In this document: positions 42,986 through 52,616 of the stretch, in pieces
Position numbering within the stretch: the first letter of the stretch is position 1
How the letters are laid out: each line of letters begins with the position of its first letter
DNA from: Pseudomonas moraviensis
GTDB lineage: Bacteria; Pseudomonadota; Gammaproteobacteria; Pseudomonadales; Pseudomonadaceae
NCBI RefSeq assembly: GCF_900105805.1
Contig: NZ_LT629788.1
Location: 3,038,001-3,102,000, forward strand
Length of the DNA: 64,000 bases
Direction: 5' to 3'
Program-made: the position numbers and the translations under genes
The notes under the pieces: generated by a model
What the model was told of the DNA's origin: nothing
Database searches by the model: none
Seen by the model: the letters and a program-made list of their open reading frames with translations, nothing else

Positions 42986-45259
42986 TCAAATACGCTTTGT
43001 GGCGTAACGCTTGAGCATGCTTGGAACATCGAGAATCAGCGCAATGCGGCCGTCACCGGTGATGGTGGCGCCGGACATGCCCGGAGTGCCCTGGAGCATT
43101 TTGCCCAATGGCTTGATGACCACTTCTTCCTGGCCGACCAGTTGATCGACGACGAAGCCGATCCGCTGAGTGCCCACCGAAAGAATCACCACATGGCCTT
43201 CGCGCTGCTCTTCGTGAGCGGCGGAGCTGACCAGCCAGCGCTTGAGGTAGAACAATGGCAGCGCCTTGTCGCGCACGATCACCACTTCCTGACCGTCGAC
43301 GACATTGGTGGTCGACAGGTCGAGGTGGAAGATTTCGTTGACGTTGACCAGCGGGAACGCGAACGCCTGATTGCCGAGCATGACCATCAGCGTCGGCATG
43401 ATCGCCAGCGTCAGCGGCACCTTGATGACGATCTTCGAGCCCTGGCCCTTGGTCGAGTAGATGTTGATCGAACCATTGAGCTGGGAAATCTTGGTCTTCA
43501 CCACGTCCATGCCGACACCACGGCCGGACACGTCGGAGATCTCGGTCTTGGTCGAGAAACCCGGGGCGAAAATCAGGTTGTAGCACTCGGTATCGCTCAG
43601 GCGATCGGCTGCGTCCTTGTCCATCACACCGCGTTTTACCGCGATCGAACGCAGGACGTTCGGGTCCATGCCTTTGCCGTCGTCGGAGATCGACAGCAGG
43701 ATGTGGTCGCCTTCCTGCTCGGCCGCCAGCACCACGCGACCGCCACGGGCCTTGCCCGACGCTTCACGTTCTTCCGGCGACTCGATGCCGTGGTCGACAG
43801 CGTTGCGCACCAAGTGGACCAGCGGGTCGGCCAGAGCCTCGACAAGGTTTTTGTCGAGGTCGGTTTCTTCGCCCACCAGTTCCAGGTTGATCTCTTTCTT
43901 GAGCTGACGTGCGAGGTCGCGAACCAGACGCGGGAAGCGCCCGAAGACCTTCTTGATCGGCTGCATCCGCGTCTTCATCACGGCGGTCTGCAGGTCAGCG
44001 GTGACCACGTCGAGGTTCGACACGGCCTTGGACATGGCTTCGTCGCCGCTGTTGAGACCCAAGCGCACCAGACGGTTACGCACCAGCACCAGCTCGCCGA
44101 CCATGTTCATGATCTCGTCGAGCCGCGCGGTGTCGACGCGCACGGTGGTTTCTGCTTCGCTGGCCGGTTTTTCTGCCGGTGCAGCGGCTGGCGCGCGGGC
44201 CGGAGCCGGAGCAGCAGCGGCGGCCGGTTTCGGCGCCTCGGCTTTCGGTTCAGGCTTGGCCGCAGGTTTCGGCGCAGCAGCGGCGGCCGGAGCTTTCGCG
44301 GCTGGCGTGGCGACGCTTGATGCGGAGCCGGCAGTCGCCGCGGCGGCGTCAAACTTACCTTTGCCGTGCAATTCGTCGAGCAGCGATTCGAATTCGTGAT
44401 CGCTGATCAGGTCGCTACCGGCCGCAGCGGCGGCCGGTGCAGCAGGGGCTGCCGGCGCCGAAGCGATCGCCGATTCCAGCGCGTCAACGGCGAAGTTGCC
44501 CTTGCCGTGCAACTGATCGAGCAGCGCTTCGAATTCGTCGTCGGTGATGTCCGAGCTGTCACCCGCAGCAGGCGCGGCCGGAGCCGCTGCCGCTGGCGCC
44601 GGAGCGACTGCATCGACAGCGAACTGGCCTTTGCCGTGCAGTTGATCGAGCAGCGATTCAAATTCGGCGTCGGTGATTTCATCGCTGGCCGCAGTGTCGG
44701 CAACCGGCGCGGATGCCACAGGAGCGGCCGGGGCCTCGGCTTGCGCCTTGACGGCATTCAGCGAGTCCAGCAGTTGTTCGAATTCGTTGTCGGTGATGTC
44801 TTCCGATGCGCTTTCGGCGACCGGTTCTTCCACCACTTCCACCGGTGCGGCCACGGCTTCATCCGCCGATTGCGGCTCGGCCAGACGCGCCAGCGCGGCC
44901 AGCAGTTCCGGGGTGGCGGCGGTGATCGGTGCGCGCTCACGGACTTCGCTGAACATGCTGTTCACCGCGTCCAGTGCTTCGAGCACAACGTCCATCAGTT
45001 CTGCATCAACGCGACGCTCACCCTTACGGAGGATGTCGAACACGTTTTCGGCGATGTGACAGCACTCCACCAGCTCATTGAGCTGAAGGAAGCCGGCGCC
45101 CCCTTTTACAGTGTGGAAACCGCGAAAAATTGCATTGAGCAGATCTGCATCATCCGGGCGGCTTTCCAGCTCGACCAGTTGTTCGGACAGTTGCTCAAGA
45201 ATCTCGCCGGCCTCAACCAGGAAATCCTGAAGGATCTCTTCATCGGCGCCGAAGCTCAT
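42986..45259 (-). CDS. cheA: Chemotaxis histidine kinase CheA with repeated linker motif
   Basis: This 757-residue CheA begins with an N-terminal HPt domain whose phospho-His is H49 (GFHTVKGGAGF). A very long alanine-rich linker (about 115-360) follows, then dimerisation, HATPase (HLVRNAVDHGIESPEER) and CheW-like domains. The linker carries a near-repeat of about 20 residues, four times at about 154, 194, 237 and 284: DxEFExLLDxL, in three copies followed by HGKGxF. It phosphorylates CheY and CheB. The CheY-binding P2 domain of E. coli CheA is not evident, so the repeats may replace it (inference). Confidence 0.94.
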   Translation of the reverse strand: MSFGADEEILQDFLVEAGEILEQLSEQLVELESRPDDADLLNAIFRGFHTVKGGAGFLQLNELVECCHIAENVFDILRKGERRVDAELMDVVLEALDAVNSMFSEVRERAPITAATPELLAALARLAEPQSADEAVAAPVEVVEEPVAESASEDITDNEFEQLLDSLNAVKAQAEAPAAPVASAPVADTAASDEITDAEFESLLDQLHGKGQFAVDAVAPAPAAAAPAAPAAGDSSDITDDEFEALLDQLHGKGNFAVDALESAIASAPAAPAAPAAAAAGSDLISDHEFESLLDELHGKGKFDAAAATAGSASSVATPAAKAPAAAAAPKPAAKPEPKAEAPKPAAAAAPAPARAPAAAPAEKPASEAETTVRVDTARLDEIMNMVGELVLVRNRLVRLGLNSGDEAMSKAVSNLDVVTADLQTAVMKTRMQPIKKVFGRFPRLVRDLARQLKKEINLELVGEETDLDKNLVEALADPLVHLVRNAVDHGIESPEEREASGKARGGRVVLAAEQEGDHILLSISDDGKGMDPNVLRSIAVKRGVMDKDAADRLSDTECYNLIFAPGFSTKTEISDVSGRGVGMDVVKTKISQLNGSINIYSTKGQGSKIVIKVPLTLAIMPTLMVMLGNQAFAFPLVNVNEIFHLDLSTTNVVDGQEVVIVRDKALPLFYLKRWLVSSAAHEEQREGHVVILSVGTQRIGFVVDQLVGQEEVVIKPLGKMLQGTPGMSGATITGDGRIALILDVPSMLKRYATKRI

Positions 45260-45295
45260 TAATGGGGTGCTCCTAACAGGTCTAAAAACCTAACT

Positions 45296-46084
45296 TCAAA
45301 ATCCAAGGCTGGATAGCAAATCGTCCACATCGTCCTGACCGGACACAACGTCTTCTCGTTTATCGGCATGAATCTGCGGACCTTCACCCTGCGAGAGATG
45401 TTTTTGTGGATCTTTTTCGGCGAGCATTGCGGCGCGGTCATGTTCGATGCCCGCAAAGCGGTCGACCTGACTGGCCATGAGCACGAGTTTGAGCAGATTG
45501 CTTTCGACTTCGGTGACCAGTTGGGTCACGCGCTTGATCACCTGACCGGTGAGGTCCTGGTAATCCTGAGCCAGCAGGATGTCGTTGAGGTTGCTCGACA
45601 CCGCACGGTTGTCCGTGCTGCTGCGTGACAGAAAACCGTCTACCCGGCGCGCCAGTTCGCGGAACTCTTCAGCCCCGACCTCGCGACGCATGAAGCGACC
45701 CCAATCGGCACTCAACGTCTGCGCTTCATCAGCCAGACTGTTGACCACCGGCGTGGCGCTTTCCACCAGATCCATGGTGCGGTTGGCCGCGGCTTCCGTC
45801 AGCTTGACCACGTAGCCCAGGCGTTCGGTCGCGTCGGTGATTTGCGACACTTCCTCGGCCTGCGGCATGTGCGGATCGATCTGGAAATTGACGATCGCAC
45901 TGTGCAGTTCACGTGTGAGCTTGCCCACTTCCTGATACAGGCCGCGGTCACGGGTCTGATTGAGCTCATGGATCAGTTGCACCGCGTCGCCGAACCTGCC
46001 TTTTTCAAGGCTTTCGACCAGTTCGACCGCGTGTTTTTTCAGGGTCGATTCAAAATCGCCCTGTGAAGATTCGTTATGCTCCAT
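45296..46084 (-). CDS. cheZ: CheY phosphatase CheZ
   Basis: This 262-residue helical protein has the catalytic glutamine region LLAQDYQDLTGQVIKRV and the C-terminal CheY-binding peptide DDVDDLLSSLGF. It removes phosphate from CheY-P. I chose the ATG at 46084 (MEHNESSQGD). Cotranscribed with cheY and cheA. Confidence 0.95.
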   Translation of the reverse strand: MEHNESSQGDFESTLKKHAVELVESLEKGRFGDAVQLIHELNQTRDRGLYQEVGKLTRELHSAIVNFQIDPHMPQAEEVSQITDATERLGYVVKLTEAAANRTMDLVESATPVVNSLADEAQTLSADWGRFMRREVGAEEFRELARRVDGFLSRSSTDNRAVSSNLNDILLAQDYQDLTGQVIKRVTQLVTEVESNLLKLVLMASQVDRFAGIEHDRAAMLAEKDPQKHLSQGEGPQIHADKREDVVSGQDDVDDLLSSLGF

Positions 46085-46102
46085 AGCTCCCCCGCGCATT
46101 CA

Positions 46103-46474
46103 TCAGCCGATGCGTTCGAAAATCTTCTCGATTTTGTCTTTCAACGCTTGAGCCGTGAAAGGTTTGACCACGTAACCGTTCACACCGGCCTGGGCGGCCT
46201 CGATAATCTGCTCGCGCTTGGCTTCGGCAGTCACCATCAACACCGGGAGGTGCTTGAGTTTTTCATCGGCACGCACGTGGCGCAGCAGGTCGATCCCGGT
46301 CATGCCCGGCATGTTCCAGTCCGTTACCAGAAAGTCGATGCTGCCGCTGTTGAGCACCGGAATGGCAGTGGTGCCATCGTCGGCCTCGACGGTGTTGGTG
46401 AACCCAAGATCGCGCAGCAGGTTCTTGATGATCCGCCGCATCGTTGAGAAGTCATCAACGATGAGGATTTTCAT
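46103..46474 (-). CDS. cheY: Chemotaxis response regulator CheY
   Basis: This 123-residue receiver domain has the acidic pocket in ILIVDDFSTMRR, the phospho-Asp in FLVTDWNMPG, Thr in LMVTAEAK and Lys in YVVKPF. It binds FliM to reverse the flagellar motor. I chose the ATG at 46474, giving the standard length; an upstream start would add eight residues. Confidence 0.96.
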   Translation of the reverse strand: MKILIVDDFSTMRRIIKNLLRDLGFTNTVEADDGTTAIPVLNSGSIDFLVTDWNMPGMTGIDLLRHVRADEKLKHLPVLMVTAEAKREQIIEAAQAGVNGYVVKPFTAQALKDKIEKIFERIG

Positions 46475-46641
46475 GTCTTTGTTCAATTCGACCTCCAAGC
46501 AGTCTTAAACGCGCCCAGCACCTGGACGCGCCACTTCAATCAATCGGCGCAGCACTTAAAGTTTGTCTGGAGCACAACGGATCGAGACCGGCGCCGTTCA
46601 TCACCGCACCAGCCTCGTTTCGCAGTGTCCCCACACTGCCT

Positions 46642-47382
46642 TCAGCGCGCTCGCCACTCCCCCAAACGCCCCCGCAAACGGGCCGCGCACTGGCTGTGTA
46701 ACTGGCTGACCCGCGATTCACTGACGCCAAGGACTTCACCGATTTCCTTGAGGTTCAGCTCTTCGTCGTAGTACAGCGCCAACACCAGTCGCTCACGCTC
46801 CGGCAAATTGGCAATCGCGTCCGCCAGCGCCGCCTGGAAGCGTTCATCTTCCAGATCGCGTGACGGCTCCATATGCGCACTGGCGCCATCCTCGTGCAGA
46901 CCTTCGTGTTCGCCGTCCTGCAACAGGTCGTCGAAACTGAACAGGCGACTGCCCAAGGTGTCATTCAGAATCCCGTAGTAATCGTCGAGACTCAATTGGA
47001 GTTCGGCCGCAACCTCGTGATCTTTAGCGTCACGGCCGGTTTTAGCTTCAATCGAGCGAATCGCGTCGCTGACCATCCGGGTATTGCGGTGAACCGAGCG
47101 TGGCGCCCAGTCCCCTTTGCGCACTTCATCGAGCATCGCGCCGCGGATTCGAATGCCCGCGTACGTTTCGAAACTGGCGCCTTTGCTGGCGTCGTATTTG
47201 GTCGACACTTCGAGCAAACCGATCATCCCGGCCTGGATCAGGTCTTCGACCTGCACGCTGGCCGGCAGGCGTGCCAGCAAGTGATAGGCAATGCGCTTGA
47301 CCAGTGGCGCGTAGCGCTCGATCAATTCGTATTGCGCGTCACGCGCCGACTTTTTGTAAAGATTCATGCCACTGGCGGTCAT
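46642..47382 (-). CDS. fliA: Flagellar sigma factor FliA (sigma-28)
   Basis: This 246-residue sigma-70-family factor has region 2 (YAPLVKRIAYHLLARLP, GMIGLLEVSTKYD), region 3 and region 4 HTH (NLKEIGEVLGVSESRVSQLHSQCAARLR). It directs late flagellar and chemotaxis genes. The ATG at 47382 overlaps the fleN stop by four bases. Confidence 0.96.
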   Translation of the reverse strand: MTASGMNLYKKSARDAQYELIERYAPLVKRIAYHLLARLPASVQVEDLIQAGMIGLLEVSTKYDASKGASFETYAGIRIRGAMLDEVRKGDWAPRSVHRNTRMVSDAIRSIEAKTGRDAKDHEVAAELQLSLDDYYGILNDTLGSRLFSFDDLLQDGEHEGLHEDGASAHMEPSRDLEDERFQAALADAIANLPERERLVLALYYDEELNLKEIGEVLGVSESRVSQLHSQCAARLRGRLGEWRAR

Positions 47383-48209
47383 ATCACAGGCCCTGCGGTT
47401 TGCTGCACGAGACGCTCGACGAAAAATTCCAGATGACCGCGCGGGTTGGCGGGCAGCGGCCAGGTGTCGACCTTCTGGGCGATGGCCTTGAAGGCCAGCG
47501 CGCACTTGGAACGGGGAAAGGCTTCGTAGACGGCGCGCTGCTTCTGCACCGCCTTGCGCACGCTTTCGTCATACGGCACGGCGCCGACGTATTGTAGGGC
47601 GACGTCGAGGAAGCGATCCGTGACCTTGGTCAACTTGGCGAACAGGTTGCGCCCTTCCTGCGGGCTCTGCGCCATATTGGCCAGCACGCGGAAGCGGTTC
47701 ATGCCGTAGTCGCGATTGAGCAACTTGATCAGCGCGTAAGCGTCGGTGATCGAAGTCGGCTCGTCACAGACCACCAGCAACACCTCTTGCGCGGCGCGAA
47801 CGAAACTGACTACCGAGTCACCAATACCCGCAGCGGTGTCGATCACCAGCACGTCGAGATTGTCGCCGATGTCGCTGAACGCCTGGATCAGGCCGGCGTG
47901 TTGGGCCGGGCTCAGGTGCACCATGCTCTGCGTGCCGGAGGCCGCCGGCACGATGCGAATCCCGCCCGGGCCCTGCAACAGCACGTCGCGCAGTTCGCAA
48001 CGGCCTTCGATAACGTCGGCCAGTGTGCGCTTGGGCGTCAGCCCCAGCAGAACGTCGACGTTGGCCAGGCCCAGGTCGGCGTCCAGCAGCATGACCCGAC
48101 GGCCAAGCTCTGCCAGCGCCAGCGACAAGTTCACTGACACGTTAGTCTTGCCGACGCCACCTTTGCCGCCGGTCACCGCGATCACCTGTACGGGATGCAT
48201 GCTGCCCAT
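47379..48209 (-). CDS. fleN: Flagellar number regulator FleN (FlhG)
   Basis: This 276-residue MinD-like ATPase has Walker A GGKGGVGKTNVSVNL and VMLLDADLGLANVDVLLGL. It restrains the activator FleQ and so keeps the cell to a limited number of polar flagella. Located between flhF and fliA as in other pseudomonads. Confidence 0.96.
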   Translation of the reverse strand: MGSMHPVQVIAVTGGKGGVGKTNVSVNLSLALAELGRRVMLLDADLGLANVDVLLGLTPKRTLADVIEGRCELRDVLLQGPGGIRIVPAASGTQSMVHLSPAQHAGLIQAFSDIGDNLDVLVIDTAAGIGDSVVSFVRAAQEVLLVVCDEPTSITDAYALIKLLNRDYGMNRFRVLANMAQSPQEGRNLFAKLTKVTDRFLDVALQYVGAVPYDESVRKAVQKQRAVYEAFPRSKCALAFKAIAQKVDTWPLPANPRGHLEFFVERLVQQTAGPVI

Positions 48210-48325
48210 GTTATTTCTTTACCTTGTCTTGCATAGACGGAGGCCACATTACTGGCTGCGCGTTCCCGATCGGAACAATGCGTGGCAGACCATCGATGTA
48301 GGTACAAAAACTGTTCATGATTACC

Positions 48326-49666
48326 TCAGCCAACCTGCTTGGTCGGGCTGTGATAGATATCAGCGAACATGTCAGCCATGGCTTCTTCGCTGGGTTCTTC
48401 CTGCATTTGCACGCTGACGGCGCGGCTGACCAGTTGATGACGGCGCGGCAGATGCAGATCATCCGGAATCCGTGGGCCATCGGTCAGGTACGCGACCGGC
48501 AATTCATGACTGATCGCCAGGCTCAACACTTCGCCGAGACTGGCCGTTTCATCCAGTTTAGTCAGGATGCAACCGGCCAGCCCGCAACGCTTGTAACTGT
48601 GATAAGCGGCGGTTAGAACCTGTTTCTGGCTGGTGGTTGCCAGCACCAGATAATTTTTCGAGCGAATGCCACGCCCGGCCAGGCTCTCAAGCTGCATGCG
48701 CAACGCCGGATCACTGGCCTGCAGCCCGGCAGTATCGATCAAAACCACGCGTTTGCGTAGCAGTGGATCCAATGCCTGGACCAGCGACTGGCCCGGATCG
48801 ACGTGGGTCACCGGCACGTTGAGAATGCGCCCGAGGGTTTTCAGTTGTTCCTGCGCGCCGATGCGGAAGCTGTCCATGCTCACCAGCGCAACATTCTGCG
48901 CGCCGTACTTGAGCACATAACGCGCGGCAAGCTTGGCCAGCGTGGTGGTCTTGCCCATGCCGGCCGGGCCGACCATGGCAATCACACCGCCCTCTTCCAG
49001 CGGCTCGACTTCCGGTACGGCAATCATCCGCGCCAGATGCGCCAGCAGCATGCGCCAGGCCTGACGCGGCTCTTCGATATCGGTGATCAGCGCCAACAGA
49101 TCACGCGACAGCGGGCCCGACAGGCCGATGCGCTGCAAACGGCGATACAGATTGGCCTGGGCCGGACGGCTGCCTTGCAGCTGATTCCAGGCCAGGGTGC
49201 CGAGCTGCACTTCCATCAGCTCGCGCAGGCTGTTCAATTCAAAACGCATCGAATCCAGTGCTCGCGGATCGACACCCGCCGAGGCCTGCGCAGGCGCTGC
49301 GGCCGGACGCGCCGGGGCAGCGTAGGTTGGCTCGCTCAGCGGCTCGGCAGCGGTCAGCGGCAGGCCTGCGGTCAATGGCAGCCCGGCGAACAATTGCTGA
49401 TTGGTGTTGCCGTCGGCTTCGCCACGCAGGCTCAGTTCGGCCTGGGCGGTGACGATGCGCGACTGGGTCTTGCGCAGTTCGTCTTCGAGCTCCATGTTCG
49501 GAACCCGCGGCGCCAGCGCCGACAATTTGTAATCCAGTGCCGCCGTCAACTCGACGCCGCCGGCGATGCGGCGGTTGCCGATGATGGCGGCATCAGCGCC
49601 CAGCTCATCGCGAACCAGCTTCATGGCCTGACGCATATCGGCGGCGAAAAAACGCTTAACTTGCAT
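48326..49666 (-). CDS. flhF: Flagellar polar-placement GTPase FlhF
   Basis: This 446-residue SRP-type GTPase has an N-terminal B domain, the linker N domain and the G domain motifs VGPAGMGKTTTLAKL, VLIDTAGLQ and TKLDETASLGE. It recruits the first flagellar components to the pole. Eleven bases separate it from flhA. Confidence 0.96.
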   Translation of the reverse strand: MQVKRFFAADMRQAMKLVRDELGADAAIIGNRRIAGGVELTAALDYKLSALAPRVPNMELEDELRKTQSRIVTAQAELSLRGEADGNTNQQLFAGLPLTAGLPLTAAEPLSEPTYAAPARPAAAPAQASAGVDPRALDSMRFELNSLRELMEVQLGTLAWNQLQGSRPAQANLYRRLQRIGLSGPLSRDLLALITDIEEPRQAWRMLLAHLARMIAVPEVEPLEEGGVIAMVGPAGMGKTTTLAKLAARYVLKYGAQNVALVSMDSFRIGAQEQLKTLGRILNVPVTHVDPGQSLVQALDPLLRKRVVLIDTAGLQASDPALRMQLESLAGRGIRSKNYLVLATTSQKQVLTAAYHSYKRCGLAGCILTKLDETASLGEVLSLAISHELPVAYLTDGPRIPDDLHLPRRHQLVSRAVSVQMQEEPSEEAMADMFADIYHSPTKQVG

Positions 49667-49677
49667 AAACCACTACC

Positions 49678-51807
49678 TCAGCCGTTGGGCCCTACTGTCG
49701 CAACGATGGTCACTTGCTTGTTGTCCGGTACTTCCTGGTAGGCCAGCACATGCAGCCCAGGGACTGCGAGGCGGCCAAAGCGCGAGAGCATCGCGCGAAT
49801 CGGGCCTGCTACCAGCAGGATCACCGGTTGGCCTTGCATTTCCTGCCGCTGGGCCGCTTCGATCAACGAACGTTGCAGCTTCTCGGCCATGCTTGGCTCC
49901 AGCAGAACACCCTCTTCCGAGCCTTGTCCTGCCTTCTGCAGACTATTGAGCAATATCTGTTCCAACCTTGGCTCCAATGTGATCACAGGCAGCTCGGACT
50001 CAGTGCCTACAATGCTTTGGACGATGGCGCGGGATACGCCGACCCGCACGGCGGCGACCAGAGCGGCGGTATCTTGACTCTTGGCGGCGTTGTTAGCGAT
50101 CGCTTCGGCGATGCTGCGAATGTCGCGCACCGGCACGTGTTCGGCGAGCAGCGCTTGCAGGACCTTGAGCAACTGCGACAGCGACACCACGCCCGGCACC
50201 AGCTCTTCAGCCAGTTTCGGCGAGCTCTTGGCCAGCAATTGCATGAGTTGCTGCACTTCTTCGTGGCCGATCAGCTCGCTGGAGTGCTTGTACAGAATCT
50301 GGTTCAAGTGCGTGGCGACCACGGTGCTGGCGTCAACCACGGTGTAGCCGAGCGATTGCGCCTGGGCGCGCTGGCTGATTTCGATCCACACCGCCTCGAG
50401 GCCGAAAGCCGGATCTTTGGCGTTGATACCGTTGAGCGAGCCGTAGACCTGGCCGGGGTTGATCGCCAGTTCGCGATCCGGGTAGATCTCGGCCTCGGCG
50501 AGAATCACGCCCATCAGGGTCAGGCGATAAGCGCTCGGCGCCAGATCGAGGTTGTCGCGGATGTGCACGGTCGGCATCAGGAAGCCCAGGTCCTGCGAGA
50601 GCTTCTTGCGCACGCCCTTGATCCGCGCGAGCAATTGCCCACCCTGATTGCGGTCCACCAACGGGATCAGGCGATAGCCGACTTCCAGACCGATCATGTC
50701 GATCGGCGTGACGTCGTCCCAGCCCAGTTCTTTGGTTTCCATGGCGCGAGCCGGCGACGGCAGCAGTTCCTGCTGACGCTTGACCTCTTCCAGCGCCACG
50801 ACCTTGGCGACGTTCTGCTTCTTCCAGAACAGGTACGCGCCGCCCGCGGCCAGCGCTGCCATGGTCAGGAAGGAGAAGTGCGGCATGCCCGGCACGAGGC
50901 CCATCACCGCCATCAGACCAGCGGCGACGGCCAGCGCTTTCGGCGAAGCGAACATCTGGCGGTTGATCTGCTTGCCCATGTCTTCCGAGCCGGAAGCACG
51001 GGTCACCATGATCGCCGCCGCTGTCGATAACAACAGTGATGGCAATTGCGCCACCAAACCGTCACCGATGGTCAACAACGCGTAAACCCGGCCGGCGTCG
51101 CCAAAGCTCATGCCGTGTTGGAAGATACCAACGGCCATGCCGCCGATGAGGTTGATGAACAGAATCAGCAAACCGGCGATGGCGTCACCGCGGACGAACT
51201 TGCTGGCACCGTCCATCGAGCCATAGAACTCCGCCTCTTGGGCAACTTCCTGACGGCGCGCCTTGGCCTGGTTCTGGTCGATCAGGCCGGCGTTGAGGTC
51301 GGCGTCAATCGCCATTTGTTTGCCGGGCATCGCATCGAGGGTGAAACGCGCGCTCACCTCGGAAATCCGCCCGGCACCCTTGGTTACCACGACGAAGTTG
51401 ATGATCATCAGGATCGCGAAGACCACGATACCGACCACGTAGTTACCGCCGATCACCACCTCACCGAAGGCCTGAATCACCTTACCGGCCGCGGCGTGGC
51501 CGTCCTGACCGTGGAGCATCACCACCCGCGTCGAGGCCACGTTCAACGCCAGGCGCAGCAGCGTTGCCACCAGCAGAATGGTCGGGAACACCGCGAAATC
51601 CAGCGGCCGCAGCGCATATACGCAGACCAGCAGGACGACGATCGACAGGGCAATGTTGAAGGTAAAGAAGACGTCGAGCAGGAACGGCGGCACCGGCAAC
51701 ATCATCATCGCCAGCATGACCAGCAGCAACAACGGCACGCCCAGATTGCCTCGACTGAGGTCGGCAACGTTGGTGCGTGCTGTATTGAATAACTGAGTGC
51801 GATCCAC
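49678..51807 (-). CDS. flhA: Flagellar export gate protein FlhA
   Basis: This 709-residue protein has eight N-terminal transmembrane helices, the conserved loop LNVASTRVVMLHG, the SEVSARFTLDAMPGKQMAIDADLNAGLI motif, and the large cytoplasmic domain that docks export chaperones. It starts with GTG at 51807. In this genome about 7 kb of foreign-looking DNA separates it from flhB, with which it normally clusters. It must therefore have its own promoter in 51808-51930 or rely on read-through. Confidence 0.95.
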   Translation of the reverse strand: MDRTQLFNTARTNVADLSRGNLGVPLLLLVMLAMMMLPVPPFLLDVFFTFNIALSIVVLLVCVYALRPLDFAVFPTILLVATLLRLALNVASTRVVMLHGQDGHAAAGKVIQAFGEVVIGGNYVVGIVVFAILMIINFVVVTKGAGRISEVSARFTLDAMPGKQMAIDADLNAGLIDQNQAKARRQEVAQEAEFYGSMDGASKFVRGDAIAGLLILFINLIGGMAVGIFQHGMSFGDAGRVYALLTIGDGLVAQLPSLLLSTAAAIMVTRASGSEDMGKQINRQMFASPKALAVAAGLMAVMGLVPGMPHFSFLTMAALAAGGAYLFWKKQNVAKVVALEEVKRQQELLPSPARAMETKELGWDDVTPIDMIGLEVGYRLIPLVDRNQGGQLLARIKGVRKKLSQDLGFLMPTVHIRDNLDLAPSAYRLTLMGVILAEAEIYPDRELAINPGQVYGSLNGINAKDPAFGLEAVWIEISQRAQAQSLGYTVVDASTVVATHLNQILYKHSSELIGHEEVQQLMQLLAKSSPKLAEELVPGVVSLSQLLKVLQALLAEHVPVRDIRSIAEAIANNAAKSQDTAALVAAVRVGVSRAIVQSIVGTESELPVITLEPRLEQILLNSLQKAGQGSEEGVLLEPSMAEKLQRSLIEAAQRQEMQGQPVILLVAGPIRAMLSRFGRLAVPGLHVLAYQEVPDNKQVTIVATVGPNG

Positions 51808-51928
51808 CGGTTTTCCCCGTTCCTTTAAAGCAAACTTTTGACGCCCCGAACGGGCGCAGGGCGGCTACTGCAAGAAGCTTTCCAACTTTCGCGATTGATT
51901 GAAACAGACAGGGTGTTGAACGCGACCA

Positions 51929-52018
51929 CTGTAGGAGTGAGCCTGCTCGCGATGAGGACTTTTCAGTCAATGCATTTACATCAGACAGACCGGTATCGCG
52001 AGCAGGCTCACTCCTGCA
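51929..52018. repeat. Type-1 REP pair at the flhA edge of the island
   Basis: Two inverted type-1 REP copies are the first features upstream of flhA. Confidence 0.88.
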
Positions 52019-52060
52019 GAGGACCGCATTCCAGATGTCAGATTGAAATGCCTTCCAGAC

Positions 52061-52088
52061 TGTGGGAGCGAGCCTGCTCGCGAAGGGG
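52061..52088 (+). repeat. Single type-1 REP (GTGGGAGCGAGCC variant)
   Basis: This unpaired REP marks the start of the long direct repeat shared with 56966 onward. Confidence 0.8.
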
Positions 52089-52384
52089 CCAGTGAAATCA
52101 GCACAAAGTGCCCTTTAAACCGAGGAGTTCAAAAGACACTTCAGGACACGCCTTTGAGGCCACAAATCCTTGGCGCCATTGCCTACACCCAAACCAGAAT
52201 CCGCCGGCTTGTGCGCCTTGGGGGCGGGTTCTATTGTGGTCCGGTCGCTGACGAATCAGCGATCGGGTCTCGCAGCCCGTCGATCTCTGGACGCACATCA
52301 CCCGTTTTTTTATGGCGGCTGTACGTGGGAGACCTTCGGGTCTGCCGTTCTAGAGTTCCGGTCTGCGACCCGCGTATAGCTGCC
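52089..52384 (+). promoter_or_regulatory. Structured leader, copy A (upstream of DUF6124 remnant)
   Basis: This noncoding segment closely resembles 56991-57340. It contains three stem-loops that recur there. The first is GAATCCGCC/GGCGGGTTC (52197-52231). The second is TCGCTGA/TCAGCGA (52245-52262). The third is a large outer stem (52314-52329 with 52369-52384) enclosing AGACC-TTCG-GGTCT (52330-52343). The second hairpin differs from copy C by a change that lengthens its stem. It is probably the transcribed 5' leader of a DUF6124-type gene. Confidence 0.6.
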
Positions 52385-52473
52385 CCTCGACCACTACCTC
52401 TACCCACCCGGCTCCACGCAACCACCGTTAAGCCTCTGGTCTATGGACGTCGTTACCGCTGATAAGGCGCTTG
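52383..52473 (+). pseudogene. Truncated DUF6124 gene remnant
   Basis: Directly after leader A the DNA matches codons ~34-58 of the DUF6124 gene at 57375-57734. It reads LDHYLYPPGSTQPPLSL where the intact gene reads LDHYLCPPGSTPPPFSP. The start codon, ribosome-binding site and first ~33 codons are missing, as if a deletion fused the leader to the gene interior. Downstream the similarity decays. Confidence 0.65.
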
Positions 52474-52534
52474 CAACTGACGATGCTTTTTCGGGCGAGG
52501 CGTCCGCGAAGGTGACCGCTCGTCGGATATCACC

Positions 52535-52562
52535 GCACACCTGTCAAGTCTGACAGGTGTGC
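52535..52562 (+). promoter_or_regulatory. 12-bp inverted repeat upstream of the giant gene
   Basis: A perfect stem GCACACCTGTCA/TGACAGGTGTGC with loop AGTC ends 54 bases before the ATG at 52617. Its core ACCTGTCAAGTCTGACAG recurs exactly, in the same orientation relative to the gene, upstream of the unrelated minus-strand gene 57921-58595. This suggests a shared operator. Confidence 0.55.
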
Positions 52563-52616
52563 ATTCACGCCAAGTCGCGTTAACTCGTTCCGTCACTTCC
52601 CGTCGGAGCCGTCTCC

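Noticed and set aside
51808..51880. Possible sigma-54 promoter before flhA (GGGGCG...TTTGC).
   Set aside because: The spacing between the GG and GC elements does not fit the -24/-12 rule.
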